Position numbers and translations under genes: made by a program. Source: Plasmodium relictum (Eukaryota > Apicomplexa > Aconoidasida > Haemosporida > Plasmodiidae). Taken from it: 64,000 bases of DNA. The notes beneath the pieces were generated by a model. The model was not told where the DNA came from. It did no database searches and was given only the letters and a program-made list of their open reading frames with translations. Positions 13,745 through 23,764 of the stretch are shown here, in pieces. The stretch lies in assembly GCF_900005765.1 (NCBI RefSeq), contig NC_041685.1, positions 1 to 64,000 of the forward strand, read 5' to 3'. Position 1 is the stretch's first letter; each line of letters starts with the position of its first letter.

Positions 13745-14281
13745 TTATACATGATAATTTTCTATTTTTGAAAATGATGTTAACTCTACATTTTCTTTAC
13801 TTTTCTTATGACTCTTACTATTAAAACTCTTTTTGTTTTTTTTAAATATGATTTCATCCCAAATTTTTATTGATATAATAATAAATACAGCCAACAAAGA
13901 AAAAGCCAACGTGGTATAAAACGTAAATGTATTCACTATAGTGATAAAAATTATTATGTTATATTATACTATATTATATAAATAAATGAATAATGATATA
14001 ATTTTAACATTTTAAATAATTTAAAATAGTATTACCATCTATTAAATATTTAGCTTTGCTGGTTATGTAATCATATTGAAATGTGCTATTAACTTCCGTT
14101 GCAAGAGAAGGTATACTTGTTGTGCTTACATATTCTGAGGAATTTGTGGCTTCTGTTATCATATGGGGGATATTTGTAAAGCTTGAATAAGGTAAATCAC
14201 TATTAGGAGTTGTAGAGATAATGGTATCTTCGGAAGATGTATCTATTTTTAATGAAGAAAATATACTTGTTGCATTTGCAT
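13745..14281 (-). pseudogene. 3' exons of a Ser/Thr-rich single-pass membrane protein (remnant or incomplete gene)
   Basis: Two exons are readable on the minus strand. Exon A (14281 to 14036, 246 bp) follows a good acceptor (TTATTACAG) and encodes about 82 residues rich in Ser/Thr, with N-x-S/T sites, e.g. ANATSIFSSLKIDTSSEDT. It ends at a GT donor. A 100-bp intron follows. Exon B (13935 to 13745) encodes a short stretch, a transmembrane helix (LAFSLLAVFIIISI) and a basic cytoplasmic tail ending IENYHV. Both introns are phase 1. The layout (glycosylatable ectodomain, membrane helix, basic tail) suits a subtelomeric surface protein. No signal-peptide exon with matching phase can be found upstream, and I cannot name the family. 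It could be a living gene with a distant first exon. Confidence 0.45.
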
Positions 14282-16919
14282 CTGTAATAATTCAGGTGAA
14301 AATATATAAATGTATGTAAACACATATATTATTTAATAAAAATTAAAATTAATATTTTTTTATTGAATATAATTTTTTTTTTAATTTTGCTATCACCCAT
14401 TTTTCCTTTGGTATGTTGATTATATATATCTATCTTCTTTAAGAAATATCATTCATTCAAATGAAAAATTTTCAGATTAATAATTTCATTTAAAAAAAAT
14501 GTAAGAAAAACATTCTGAAAATAATAGATTACTAATTATTTTCATTAAAAAAGAAAAACTTTTTATTTTTCTTTTTTATATATTATTTAATCTCAAAAAA
14601 TAATTAACAATTCATTTAATTTAAAAAAAAAAAATAATTTCTGCGTTATAGATAAAATATAAAAAATAAAATTGATAATTTTTTATATTTATAATCATAT
14701 AAGTAGAACAAGACTTATGTTGATATATATGCATATTTATATATTTTGTTGTGCACATGCATTCATTTTATTATATACATTAGCTTTGTGCATGTATATT
14801 CTTTAATATATAATGATCCCTTAAAAAAGGAATACTTTGACTAAATAAAAAAAATTAATTATTCGTTTGAAGATACAATATACATAATTTTTTATATATT
14901 TTACTTAAACATAAAAATTTTTTTTTTTTTTAATATGTAGAATACTATGTATTATTAAATATTCTTATTACCATCCGTCTTCATAAACTGCATTATATGT
15001 TGTATTATCGAATAATATTTTTGAATACATTTTATTAATAAATAAAAAATATTATTAAAGGAACATTTTTATATTAATAAACGAAAATATCTTTAATCAT
15101 TCTGAATATTTTTTATTTATTAAATACTATATTTTGCATGTAATAAAAATTCAGAAGATTACATAAAAAAATATATATAAATTCTATTAACTTTTTTGTT
15201 TTGTTTCAATGCATTAATAATAGAATTTAAATTTAAATATTATAGGAGCATATTTATCATTATAAAGTTTAATATAAACGAACAACAAGCATTTTTATCA
15301 ATAACAGTACATTTAAAATATTATTAAGATTTTAAATATTTCTTTAGTAGAAATATTAAGTGCCTATTTATACTAGCATGTATTAATGCAAAAAATCACT
15401 TATACCATTAAGGAATAATTGCTAAATATGGAAGATATTTAAACAAAACAGTACGTGTTCTAGACCAAGCATATCATACTTAGGTATGTTTATGAAAGGT
15501 AAAATTCTCATCAGTATTTATAAAAGTATATAACAATGATTATATATAATTTTATACTTCAACTTATAAAAAATCATATATTTTGATTCTTAATATATTT
15601 TTATCAACATTAATTTTTCATTGCCAATTATATACATCTGTTGATCTATATTTGCAACCTTTTTTTTTTTTTTTATATATAATTTACATTATTAAAAAAA
15701 AATTCCATAATAAAAAAATATCAAAATTGAAAATATCTATTTTTATTTAATCATAAATGAATTTTTATAATAAAAAAAAAAATTAATCTTTAAGAAAAAA
15801 GAAAAATTTTAGTGTTATCCATAAAAAATAAACAAATTTTTCTTAATTAGAATTTTCTCTCTTTTTTACCATTTCTAAAAAAAATAATTGATGTAAACTA
15901 AATGTATATCCAAAATATATTAATGAAAATCTTAAATATAAAAAACAATGCAATTAAAACTTTCATCTTCAATAAGTATATTGGTATTTTTATTCCTTAC
16001 ATTTTTTTCTTATCTAAAAAAGTACCAGAAACCTCCATAGAAAATTGAAAACTTCTAATAACTTCTTTGTAACTATGTAAAATAAATAATTCCATTTTAA
16101 ACACTTTTGTAAATTTTTTTTTGAACAACAATGAAAAGAAATATTTCTATACATTTGTTTGATGCTTTGAAACATTTTTTTACAAGTATATTAATTATTT
16201 ATTATAATATTTTTTATTATTTTTGTTAAAAATATTCTATTTTCATTCAAGGCACTATTTCTTATTTTCCCTGAACTTTTATAATATACTAGAATAAACT
16301 ATTAAATATCTATAATACCTTTAAAAAGTAAACATTTAGATATAATATAGAGATATAGAAGAATATAAAAAATATTTGATGACAATGTTTGAAAATTTAG
16401 AAAATATTTGTAGAATTCTGTATATACAGTTGCATCATCTAAGTTACATTTCTATAAGAAGAATAATTATTTTTGATTCCACCAAAAAATATTATACTAT
16501 TCTCAGGTATTTTTAAGGTAATATAACCAATCTTTTTGCAAAGAGTATTTTTTGTTAATTCTTATTATTTGACTTTTTATAAATGCTATAAAGAGTATAT
16601 TTTATGAATATAAGCATTTCTTCTGAAATAAAATTTTTTTAGAAAAAATAATTCGAAAACTTTTCGACATTATCAAATATATTATTTTTTTCTTTTTTTA
16701 AAAATTTATTTGTACATGATTTAAATAACCAATTTTATTATTGTAACTTATGAATATTATTTCATGGATAAATACTAAAAAATATTAATAATTTGTTGAA
16801 AATTTCAAAAAAAATTTCAAAAGTCTTTAAGGCATATTCTTATCATATGTACTGTCGTAGTAACTTACTAATACTTCCTTATATTATACTTAAGGCACTA
16901 TAAATGTTTTAAAATTCCC
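14282..16919. other. Mostly non-coding; possible far end of decayed retrotransposon
   Basis: Short open pieces on the minus strand near 16000-16080 and 16480-16530 have somewhat protein-like composition but match nothing I recognise. They could be the end of integrase. A 3' LTR for the minus-strand element is not identifiable here. Confidence 0.4.
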
Positions 16920-16990
16920 TAAATTGTGTGAATTCTACTGTTAGAATTATAATTATCTACAATTTTTTTTGTATATATTTCCAACTTTAT
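16920..16990 (-). pseudogene. Possible integrase zinc-binding (HHCC) remnant
   Basis: The minus strand reads IVDNYNSNSRIHTI, a stop, then GILKHL. This resembles the integrase N-terminal pattern (YH...GH.GI.KTL) with the first His position occupied by Asn. It lies where integrase should lie relative to RNase H once the LTR at 17215-17836 is set aside. The match is short and could be fortuitous. Confidence 0.35.
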
Positions 16991-17214
16991 TCTCCTTTTA
17001 TCTTCAAGTTGTTTGTCTTCTTTATAAAAAAATGTATATTTCACCCTATACTTTGGAGTTTACATACTTAAGTCTTTTATTTAAATATTGACTTAATTTG
17101 AATTTTAAAAAATTTATATTTTAACAAGACTTGCATACCTTGGTAATTATATTTTACTCGTCCAACGTTAAAGAATCCATGTAGTTAAATATATTATTAA
17201 TATATATGAATAGC

Positions 17215-17836
17215 TGGTTAATAAAAGTATGTATTAACCTTTTTGCAAGTTTAATACGCATACTAATAGAGATGTCTTAGACAAATGAAAATTAAAAATT
17301 CATTAAAGGTAAATTGTTTTAATAAATTTGAGGATGTAGCAAATTGAAAATACATTTTTTTTTATTACACGCTTATATTTATTTCTTTTATTTTAATTTT
17401 TCCTATAATTATTTAATAATTTTTATAAAAATATTTGTTATAATTTTTATATAAGTATACATTTTATAAGGAATAATATACATAGTAAAAATTTCAATAA
17501 CCAAAGAAGATATAGATAGTATTGATGAAACAAAGAAACACTCCAAACATAAATAAAAATACCTAGATATTTAATGAAATATTAGAAGAGAAAATATTTA
17601 AGTACATTATATTTTGTGTTTATACACAATATGTTTATTATAATTTATATATAAATTACGTGTTAATTCTTATACATTAAAAATTAATTAAACATTTAAT
17701 TTATTTTTAATTAAAATTCCAAGTAAAAAAGAGTTAATAAAACTCAATTAAAATGAGTAGATTTATCTACGTTCTCTTTATTAATTTGTTTTCTCAATAA
17801 TCTAGAAAAGCCGTTGAACGGAAAATTAATAAATAA
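17215..17836 (+). mobile_element. LTR inserted in or beside decayed pol
   Basis: It begins TGGTTAATAAAAGTATG...TATTAACC (the family terminal palindrome) and ends with the box TTCTCTTTATTAATTTG and the tail GGAAAATTAATAAATAA. The length of 622 bp fits the family. Orientation is opposite to the surrounding gag-pol. Flanking 5-mers do not match, so either a deletion has removed one side or the TSD has decayed. Confidence 0.7.
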
Positions 17837-17989
17837 AAACACAACTTTTTAATAACTTGCATGAATTAAACTTTTATATATAATCTCTTTCATTATATTA
17901 AAATTTCAAAACGGTAAAAAAAATCCTTTATTGATCATGTAATGATCTAGTAATCCAATCAACCAAATTATTTTAAGCTTCGTCAATAT

Positions 17990-19097
17990 TTTCAAATTAT
18001 AAATTAAATTCAGATAATCTCAACTTTCATCTATATAATTTTCCAGTGTTAATAGAATATATTCCTATAATATCTTTACAATATGTTATAATGAACATTT
18101 TAAACTCATTTATATAATTGTCAAATGTTTTACAAGCTATAACTATCGAAAATAGTTCTTTTTCTATTATGCTTCATTTTCTTTGAACATCACTCGATTT
18201 TCTTGATGTATTATGGATAAATATTGTCTAACTAATATCATCATCTATTTGAGTTATTATGGATCCTTTAGCATAATATAATGCGCCTATATAGATAATT
18301 TAATGTTTTTCAGCTTCAGGAAAAGATAATAATTTCAGCAATTTCCCCTTTTACTTGTTCAAATATTTGAAATGATTCTTCATTCCAAATAAACTTCTTT
18401 TTAGTTAATAAGGAAGCTAACTTAGAAGTTCGTTTTATCAAGTTCTTTATATAATTTCTCCAATAATTAACATTTTCTAAAAATTATCCTAACTATTTCT
18501 TGTACTTAGATCTTTCTGTTTCAATAATGGTTTTCATTTTATCTAATGAGGGTCTAATTCCTCTGTGGTCTATTATTTGTCCTTGATAAATTATAGAATT
18601 TTTAAAAAACTCTCATTTTTTTATCTGTATTCCTTAACTATTATCACCAAGAAATTTGCATATTTCTCTTAATATTTTAAAAGGTTCAACTATTGTTTTC
18701 ATAAAAGTAATGATGACATCAATATTTACAAATAAGTACTTTTGTTGAATTAGTTCCATAAAAATATTTTCCAATTGTCTTTGAAACTACATAATACCAG
18801 TTTTTAATATAAATGGAAATACATTAAATACAAAATTTCCAGAATGAATTACTGCAAATCCATTATGGCGTATTTACTACTTTTATCTAATTTGATGCTC
18901 CAAAATCCCCATTTAAGATCTACCTTTGCAAACCACTAGTAACATAAAATTTTTGAAATATGTTTCATACATAATAAAACATATAAGGAATATAATACAT
19001 ACTTATTTAAATACCTATAATATATTGATATTCTCCACTTACCATCTTTTTCTCGAATTAATAGAATAGATAATACCCATTGAACATTACTTACTCA
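17990..19097 (-). pseudogene. Reverse transcriptase and RNase H remnant (pol)
   Basis: On the minus strand, in order, the translated pieces are: NVQWVLSILLIREKDGKWRI (RT motif 1 and the usual KKDGSWR region, about 19090-19030); FAKVDLKWGFWSIKL (RT motif A with its catalytic Asp, about 18930-18890); YLFVNIDVII (position of the YxDD box, only one Asp kept, about 18735-18705); FLENVNYWRNYIKN (RT thumb, about 18480-18430); and EKELFSIVIACKTFDNY (RNase H, about 18180-18120). Several stops and frame changes lie between them, so no functional protein is made. The order and spacing are those of gypsy-class pol. The 5' side continues, after the nested LTRs, into the pol piece at 20294-20551 in the same frame. 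Confidence 0.85.
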
Positions 19098-19270
19098 TGG
19101 TAAATAAAAGATTTTATTTACCTTTTCGAGATTTTAAAATAATGAAAATATGACATATAAAAGTTATTTCAAGCAGCATATTAAAAAAAATACATGCACA
19201 GAAATATACATAAGAAGATATATACAAAAAATTTTCGTTTAGAGATATAGATATAAAGAAAATGAATATC

Positions 19271-19319
19271 AATAAAATAATAAAATAAAATAAAATAAAA
19301 TAAAATAAAATAAAATAAA
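19271..19319. repeat. (TAAAA)n microsatellite
   Basis: A run of about nine TAAAA units inside the outer solo LTR, read directly. Confidence 0.9.
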
Positions 19320-19608
19320 GATTATTTTTTTTTTTTTAAATTAATGCATGCATTTTATTTGTTTTATTTTATAACAACATATATCTCTCAACAAAAACAC
19401 ACCTATAAATGTATTCCTTTATATGAGAAAATTAATTTTATGAAGAATTCTCAAATTTTAGAGAGATTCTTTATTTTTGGTAAATAAACAAATATTTATA
19501 ATAGATTAAGAATAGTTATAATAAAAACTGTTAAAAACTATATTTAAAAGTGAAATAAATAAAAGAATGTTATTTATCTTATATCATATTGATGATTATT
19601 TAAAGAAT

Positions 19609-20161
19609 TGATTTTATTAGTTGAAGCTCAATAACATATCTAAAGCAATGAACAAAGAAATTAATAAATAGCATGCAAAAATATTTCTACCAATTTTTAT
19701 TATTAAAATTATTTTATATATACTACTAATACATGAATTTTATAAATGTATTTTACCTAAATGATCAATTATTGTTTCAGAGACATTTATTTATTTTAAT
19801 AAATGATCACTTCTATTTTTATTAAAAATTTAAATCCTCATTAAGGTTATTATATAAAATAATTATTACAAACAAATCAATTTTAGTTGTTAAATGTATT
19901 TTAAAAATACATAAAAATTAAATATTAATGAAAACATATTCTTCTTTTTTTTTTTAATTTAGAATATAATTTTTATTTTAAAAGTTAATTCGATTTAACA
20001 AAAATCTTATAAAAATGTTTCCATTGAAATCTTTTTCATTATTTATTACATAAAAAGAAATAAACCTTTTTTTTTTTTTAAACTAACGAATGCCTAATTC
20101 GCTATTTTCCATAATAACAACTATTATTATATAGAAGGTTAATAATATCTTATATTAACCA
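19609..20161 (-). mobile_element. Nested solo LTR, complete, TSD AGAAT
   Basis: On the + strand it begins TGATTTTATTAGTTGAAG, contains GAAATTAATAAATAGCATGC and ends in the palindrome GGTTAATAA...TATTAACCA. A perfect 5-bp direct repeat AGAAT lies at 19604-19608 and 20162-20166. It is inserted in the older LTR 19098-20291 in the opposite orientation. Confidence 0.88.
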
Positions 20162-20293
20162 AGAATATGCAATTATTCGTAATAATCCATTTTATAATAA
20201 ATAAACTTAGTAGAGATTTTTCTATATATTTTTTATTAATTTTATTGTTTAAGATACTTTAAAAGTATTTGGACTACCAATTAACAAGTTAAC

Positions 20294-20551
20294 TTATAGC
20301 TCCCACTGTTTCAATTTAATCAGTTTCATTACGTCTTCAATTAGTATTTCCTCAATCAATGGTTCATAATTATATCTACGTGGTTTTCCTTGTACTTCAA
20401 TAAAAACTTTATATTTTCTAGGTGTTCCTTTCATTTTATTTTCTCAAAGTATTGAATTATATTCTAGCAATTTTCTTAATTCAACTTTATACTTCTGAGA
20501 TGTTAAGTTATTTCTATCAGTAAAATTATGAAAAATTGATTGATTATGCAT
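20294..20551 (-). pseudogene. Pol fragment upstream of reverse transcriptase
   Basis: This frame begins at an ATG (20551) and reads through one internal TGA to a stop at 20294-20296. It encodes a basic linker, TPRKYKVFIEVQGKPRRYNY, then EPLIEEILIEDVMKLIKLKQ. In gypsy elements this is the segment just before RT (proline/tyrosine-rich piece, then an acidic helix ahead of the SPW.SP motif). The terminal stop falls in the TSD of the inserted LTR. With the insertion set aside, the frame enters the RT sequence at 19092. It is in a different frame from gag. Confidence 0.75.
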
Positions 20552-20598
20552 TTTTATATTCTTTTAGTTTTCTTATTTCACTTCCATTATATATTCAT

Positions 20599-22110
20599 TT
20601 ATTTATGATATTCAGGAGTAATATAATACCCTAATTGATTCATGACAAAGCCGCTAATTAGTATAAGTGGTTCTTCTATATTTAAAATAGCAAATCTTGT
20701 TTTGGCTTTTCTTTTATCACATATGCGTATTTTAACCTTTTTAGTGATTTGTACTTCTTGTTCTAGAAATATATCATACACTTTAATTGGTGATATATTC
20801 AAATCAGCTTCTATACCTAATTCTTTTGCAGAAAAAGCTGATATACCACATATATCTGATCCTGAACCTAATATAACACATACTTTCTTTCCATTTATTT
20901 CAACTAATGGCCTAAGAAATTCAAGGTTTTCTGAGTTATTTTTATCACTTTTAACTTTATTTGCATCTAATTGACTTTCTTGAATTTGTTCACCATCTTC
21001 TTCATATACCACTAGTTTATCTAGCTCTTCAAGTGTGCATACATTATTAAAAATATTTCTTTTTCTAACAATTTTTTTATTATTTTCTTTTGACTCGTTG
21101 TTTTGATATCTTTCTTTAGCTTTATTTTTTTGTTTCTCCAAATGTTCCAATTTTTGATCAAGGTACTTCTGAATTAATCGAAGTTTCTGTGGATTAGTTT
21201 CATTCTTAATCATTCTAAAATCAATATAGTATTCTTTATCTTTTGCTACACTTTGAGTCTCATTTTTATTATCCTTTAAAACTTTATTTCGACATACATA
21301 TGCTAAATGACCTTTCTTATAACAATTATCACATCTTTTCTTTAGATGTTTACAATCTTTCCTAAAATGGCCTTTTTCTCCACAACAATAGCATTTAATA
21401 TATGTTTTATCCATAATAATCGCCATATCTTTATAATTACTTAATCTCAAATGATATACACACACTAGTGGTGCACATTCATTCTTTACTGTTAATTCCA
21501 GTTGCTTTATATTCTTCATAATATCCTTAAAAGTCTCATTCAATGGCATATCTACAGGTATTTTGTCTCTAATACTACTAGGAATATGCCTTCTAAGCTT
21601 TCTCCAAAGGTCTATAGTTGTTAAGTTATTAGGTTCTCTCATACATAAACAAGTTTTTGCATATATCATACAGTCAGTAATAAAAGTGTTAGAAGCCTCA
21701 GATACACTTGACTTTTCCTTTGCATTAACTATTTCCACCATTAGTTCATACTTTTCCTCCTTGTTAATAAACAGAAATCTTGCCAATAATATTTGTAACT
21801 GTAACATATTAATTATATCCCCATTAGCTGAAAATTCGGCTATATCCTTTCTGTAACTAGTAGATAACACAAGTTCAAGTATCATGCATGTCTCTTTTCT
21901 GGATAGCCCCTGTTTTTTTACTTCATTTTCAAATTCTGTAAACCATTCAAAATAACCTCTTAGTGATTTCTCACTAAATTTTGGTAGCCCTTCAGGTATC
22001 TTAACTTTATCAATTTCATTTTCATTCTTCACCTTAAATACATAAGATTTGCGGAGCGAAACTATATCCTCAAATATATCCAATCCAAGATTCTTTATTT
22101 CTTCCTTCAT
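20599..22110 (-). CDS. gag: Retrotransposon Gag with two CCHC knuckles and a defective protease domain
   Basis: A 503-codon open frame from ATG. Residues 1-230 are helical and charged, as in a capsid region. Two perfect CX2CX4HX4C zinc knuckles follow at 240-253 (CYCCGEKGHFRKDC) and 260-273 (CDNCYKKGHLAYVC), typical of nucleocapsid RNA binding. A Lys/Glu-rich linker leads to a retropepsin-like domain at about 400-495. At its active-site loop the expected Asp-Ser/Thr-Gly reads Gly415-Ser-Gly (GSGSDICGIS), and the later ILG motif reads ISG, so the protease is predicted inactive. The ORF survives while the downstream pol is broken. The start lies 56 bp after the end of the LTR at 22167. Its composition is less biased than native genes nearby. 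It is probably a pseudo-element, possibly still transcribed. Confidence 0.88.
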   Translation of the reverse strand: MKEEIKNLGLDIFEDIVSLRKSYVFKVKNENEIDKVKIPEGLPKFSEKSLRGYFEWFTEFENEVKKQGLSRKETCMILELVLSTSYRKDIAEFSANGDIINMLQLQILLARFLFINKEEKYELMVEIVNAKEKSSVSEASNTFITDCMIYAKTCLCMREPNNLTTIDLWRKLRRHIPSSIRDKIPVDMPLNETFKDIMKNIKQLELTVKNECAPLVCVYHLRLSNYKDMAIIMDKTYIKCYCCGEKGHFRKDCKHLKKRCDNCYKKGHLAYVCRNKVLKDNKNETQSVAKDKEYYIDFRMIKNETNPQKLRLIQKYLDQKLEHLEKQKNKAKERYQNNESKENNKKIVRKRNIFNNVCTLEELDKLVVYEEDGEQIQESQLDANKVKSDKNNSENLEFLRPLVEINGKKVCVILGSGSDICGISAFSAKELGIEADLNISPIKVYDIFLEQEVQITKKVKIRICDKRKAKTRFAILNIEEPLILISGFVMNQLGYYITPEYHK

Positions 22111-22166
22111 TAAATTTGCTAATCAAATGGAATTTTGTCTTCGTATATATTGTTACTGTCTCAAAT
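22111..22166 (-). other. Retrotransposon leader between 5' LTR and gag (primer-binding region)
   Basis: Directly after the LTR end (...AAACCA on the minus strand) comes ATTTGAGACAGTAAC. A standard tRNA 3'-end primer site would begin TGG; it does not. The leader is only 56 nt long. Confidence 0.5.
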
Positions 22167-22741
22167 TGGTTTATTAATTACCCGTTACTAAATGACTTTG
22201 CTAAAGTATTAGGCAATCAAATCAATGGAGAGTGTAGAGATGTCTCTACTAATGTTAATTATAATAAACTCACTTTCTATCGATAATTATATAATTTTCA
22301 TATAATCATCCATATGGCATAATATAAAATTAATTTATTTTAAATCTTATTTTATTTTAATCATGTTTTTCAATAGATTTTATTACAAAATTACAAAACG
22401 TTATCACTTATAAGTTTAAATCATTCACACAAAATAAAATCATAGTAAAAAAAAAATATTTTTTCCCTTCTTCTAAAAAAATCATATTTCTTTTTTAAAA
22501 AAAATTAATGTACACGTTTTATGACAATTTTTTTACTATACATATATTTTGGCAAAACATATCTTTAGATACATATCTTTATATACCTATCTCTATAAAA
22601 AGTTTGTTATGTATATCTTCATAAGGACATCTGTATGTACACATTTTTTTTCAAAGTCTTGCAAGAGCTAATAACAAAAATACGTAATCTTTTTTACTAT
22701 ATCCAGATTTCAAAAAGGTAAATAAAATCTTTTATTGAACA
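22167..22741 (-). mobile_element. 5' LTR of the gag-bearing element
   Basis: On the + strand it runs from TGGTTTATTAATTACCCG (next to gag) to ATCTTTTATTGAACA. In element sense it therefore starts TGTTCAATAAAAGAT and ends AATTAATAAACCA, with TG...CA ends. It includes a short run of the ATCTTTATATA minisatellite (about 22550-22640). Right flank is TACAT; a partner TACAT at a 3' LTR was not found. Its junction with gag defines the transcriptional sense used for all other copies. Confidence 0.8.
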
Positions 22742-23067
22742 TACATCGAAAAATGTAGTAATTTTTTTTAAAAAGTAATTTTTTTTTAATTTGAATAATA
22801 AAAATTATTTCGAAGAATATTGTGTAGCTTTTTTTTTAAATAATTTAATGTTTAACATCATTATTTTTTATGTTGAATAGTTAAAAGTTCTTTTCTTAAA
22901 ACTATAAAATTATTACTTTTTCTTTTTATTATAAAACTACTTCAAGATACTGCAAGTACATATAAAAATAAAAGTAGAAATTTAAAAATATTAATAAATA
23001 ATTTCTTTTGAGCATTTCTTAATTTAACACATACGAATTATAATATGACAAAAACCCATTTAATATC

Positions 23068-23759
23068 CGATTTATTAATTTATTTTTCTTTTACTTTAAT
23101 AGAGTACTGAATAAACAAATTAATAAATAGTGAGTACAAATACTTAAATTTCTCTAATTGAGCTTTATCACTTTTATCTATGTAAGTGATAACTTTAATT
23201 TTTTATTAGAGTTTAAATAATTAAAAGTTACTCAGCTTACACACGATAAAAAAAAAATGAAACTATAATAATCTTTTACATTAACAAAAAGATTAGACAC
23301 TTAATGAAATATTTTCTCCTACAATATTTCATTGTACCAACAGATATTTTATTGCATGTAATAAGTATTTTTGCTATTTTATAAAAACTACACTTTTAAT
23401 GTGACAAAACATTTCATTGTATATTTTACTTCCCACTAAACATATACTTATATGAAATCTATAATATATAATTTTAAAAATATATAATAGAAAAAATTCT
23501 CTTTGAGCTATGTAGAAGTTTTTAAAACAGCTATTTTTAGAATTTTAGGTTTTAATTGTTTGAAAAACTTCATTGAGTATTTAATTATTTCCTGTTCTAA
23601 AATTATATAGTCTACGTGATTGAATAGTACTCTCCAAAATGTTCCCATCTATATTTACTATTATATGTACGCCTTTTATGGCAATTAGTACACCGATAAC
23701 TAGTATAAGCACAACTACATTTACTGAATAAAAAGGTTAATAATAACTTTTATTAATCA
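23068..23759 (-). mobile_element. Solo LTR, complete, TSD ATATC
   Basis: On the + strand it starts CGATTTATTAATTT (first base changed from T), contains ACAAATTAATAAATAGTG and ends in the palindrome GGTTAATAA...TATTAATCA. A perfect 5-bp repeat ATATC flanks it (23063-23067 and 23760-23764). At 692 bp it is the longest intact copy. It lies only 1.4 kb from the first core gene. Confidence 0.85.
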
Positions 23760-23764
23760 ATATC

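Larger units (their letters stand above)
19098..20291 (+). mobile_element. Solo LTR inserted in pol, itself split by another solo LTR
   Basis: It starts TGGTAAATAAAAGATTTT and ends in the box TTTTTTATTAATTTTATTG followed by ACCAATTAACAAGTTA. The flanks are ACTCA (19093-19097) and ACTTA (20292-20296), a 5-bp TSD with one transition. Subtracting the nested copy and one TSD leaves about 636 bp, a normal length for this family. Its 5' end resembles that of the gag-adjacent LTR more than the other copies, suggesting the same subfamily. Confidence 0.75.
16920..22741 (-). mobile_element. Decayed Ty3/gypsy LTR retrotransposon, interrupted by nested LTRs
   Basis: Read on the minus strand in element order: 5' LTR (22741-22167), a 56-bp leader, gag with two zinc knuckles and a protease-like domain (22110-20599), the pre-RT linker of pol (20551-20294), reverse transcriptase and RNase H (19097 to about 18000), then a possible integrase zinc-binding remnant (about 16990-16920). 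Pol is interrupted by a solo LTR in the opposite orientation (19098-20291), which carries a further solo LTR (19609-20161). Another LTR (17215-17836) separates RNase H from the putative integrase. Domain order PR-RT-RH-IN is the Ty3/gypsy order. Stops, frameshifts and lost catalytic residues show it is dead. No matching 3' LTR was found, so the left edge is uncertain. Confidence 0.8.

Noticed and set aside
14975-15032. Candidate upstream exon on the minus strand (MYSKILFDNTTYNAVYEDG) for the Ser/Thr-rich gene
   Set aside because: Its donor phase does not match the acceptor at 14281 (joining gives an immediate stop), and it is not signal-peptide-like.
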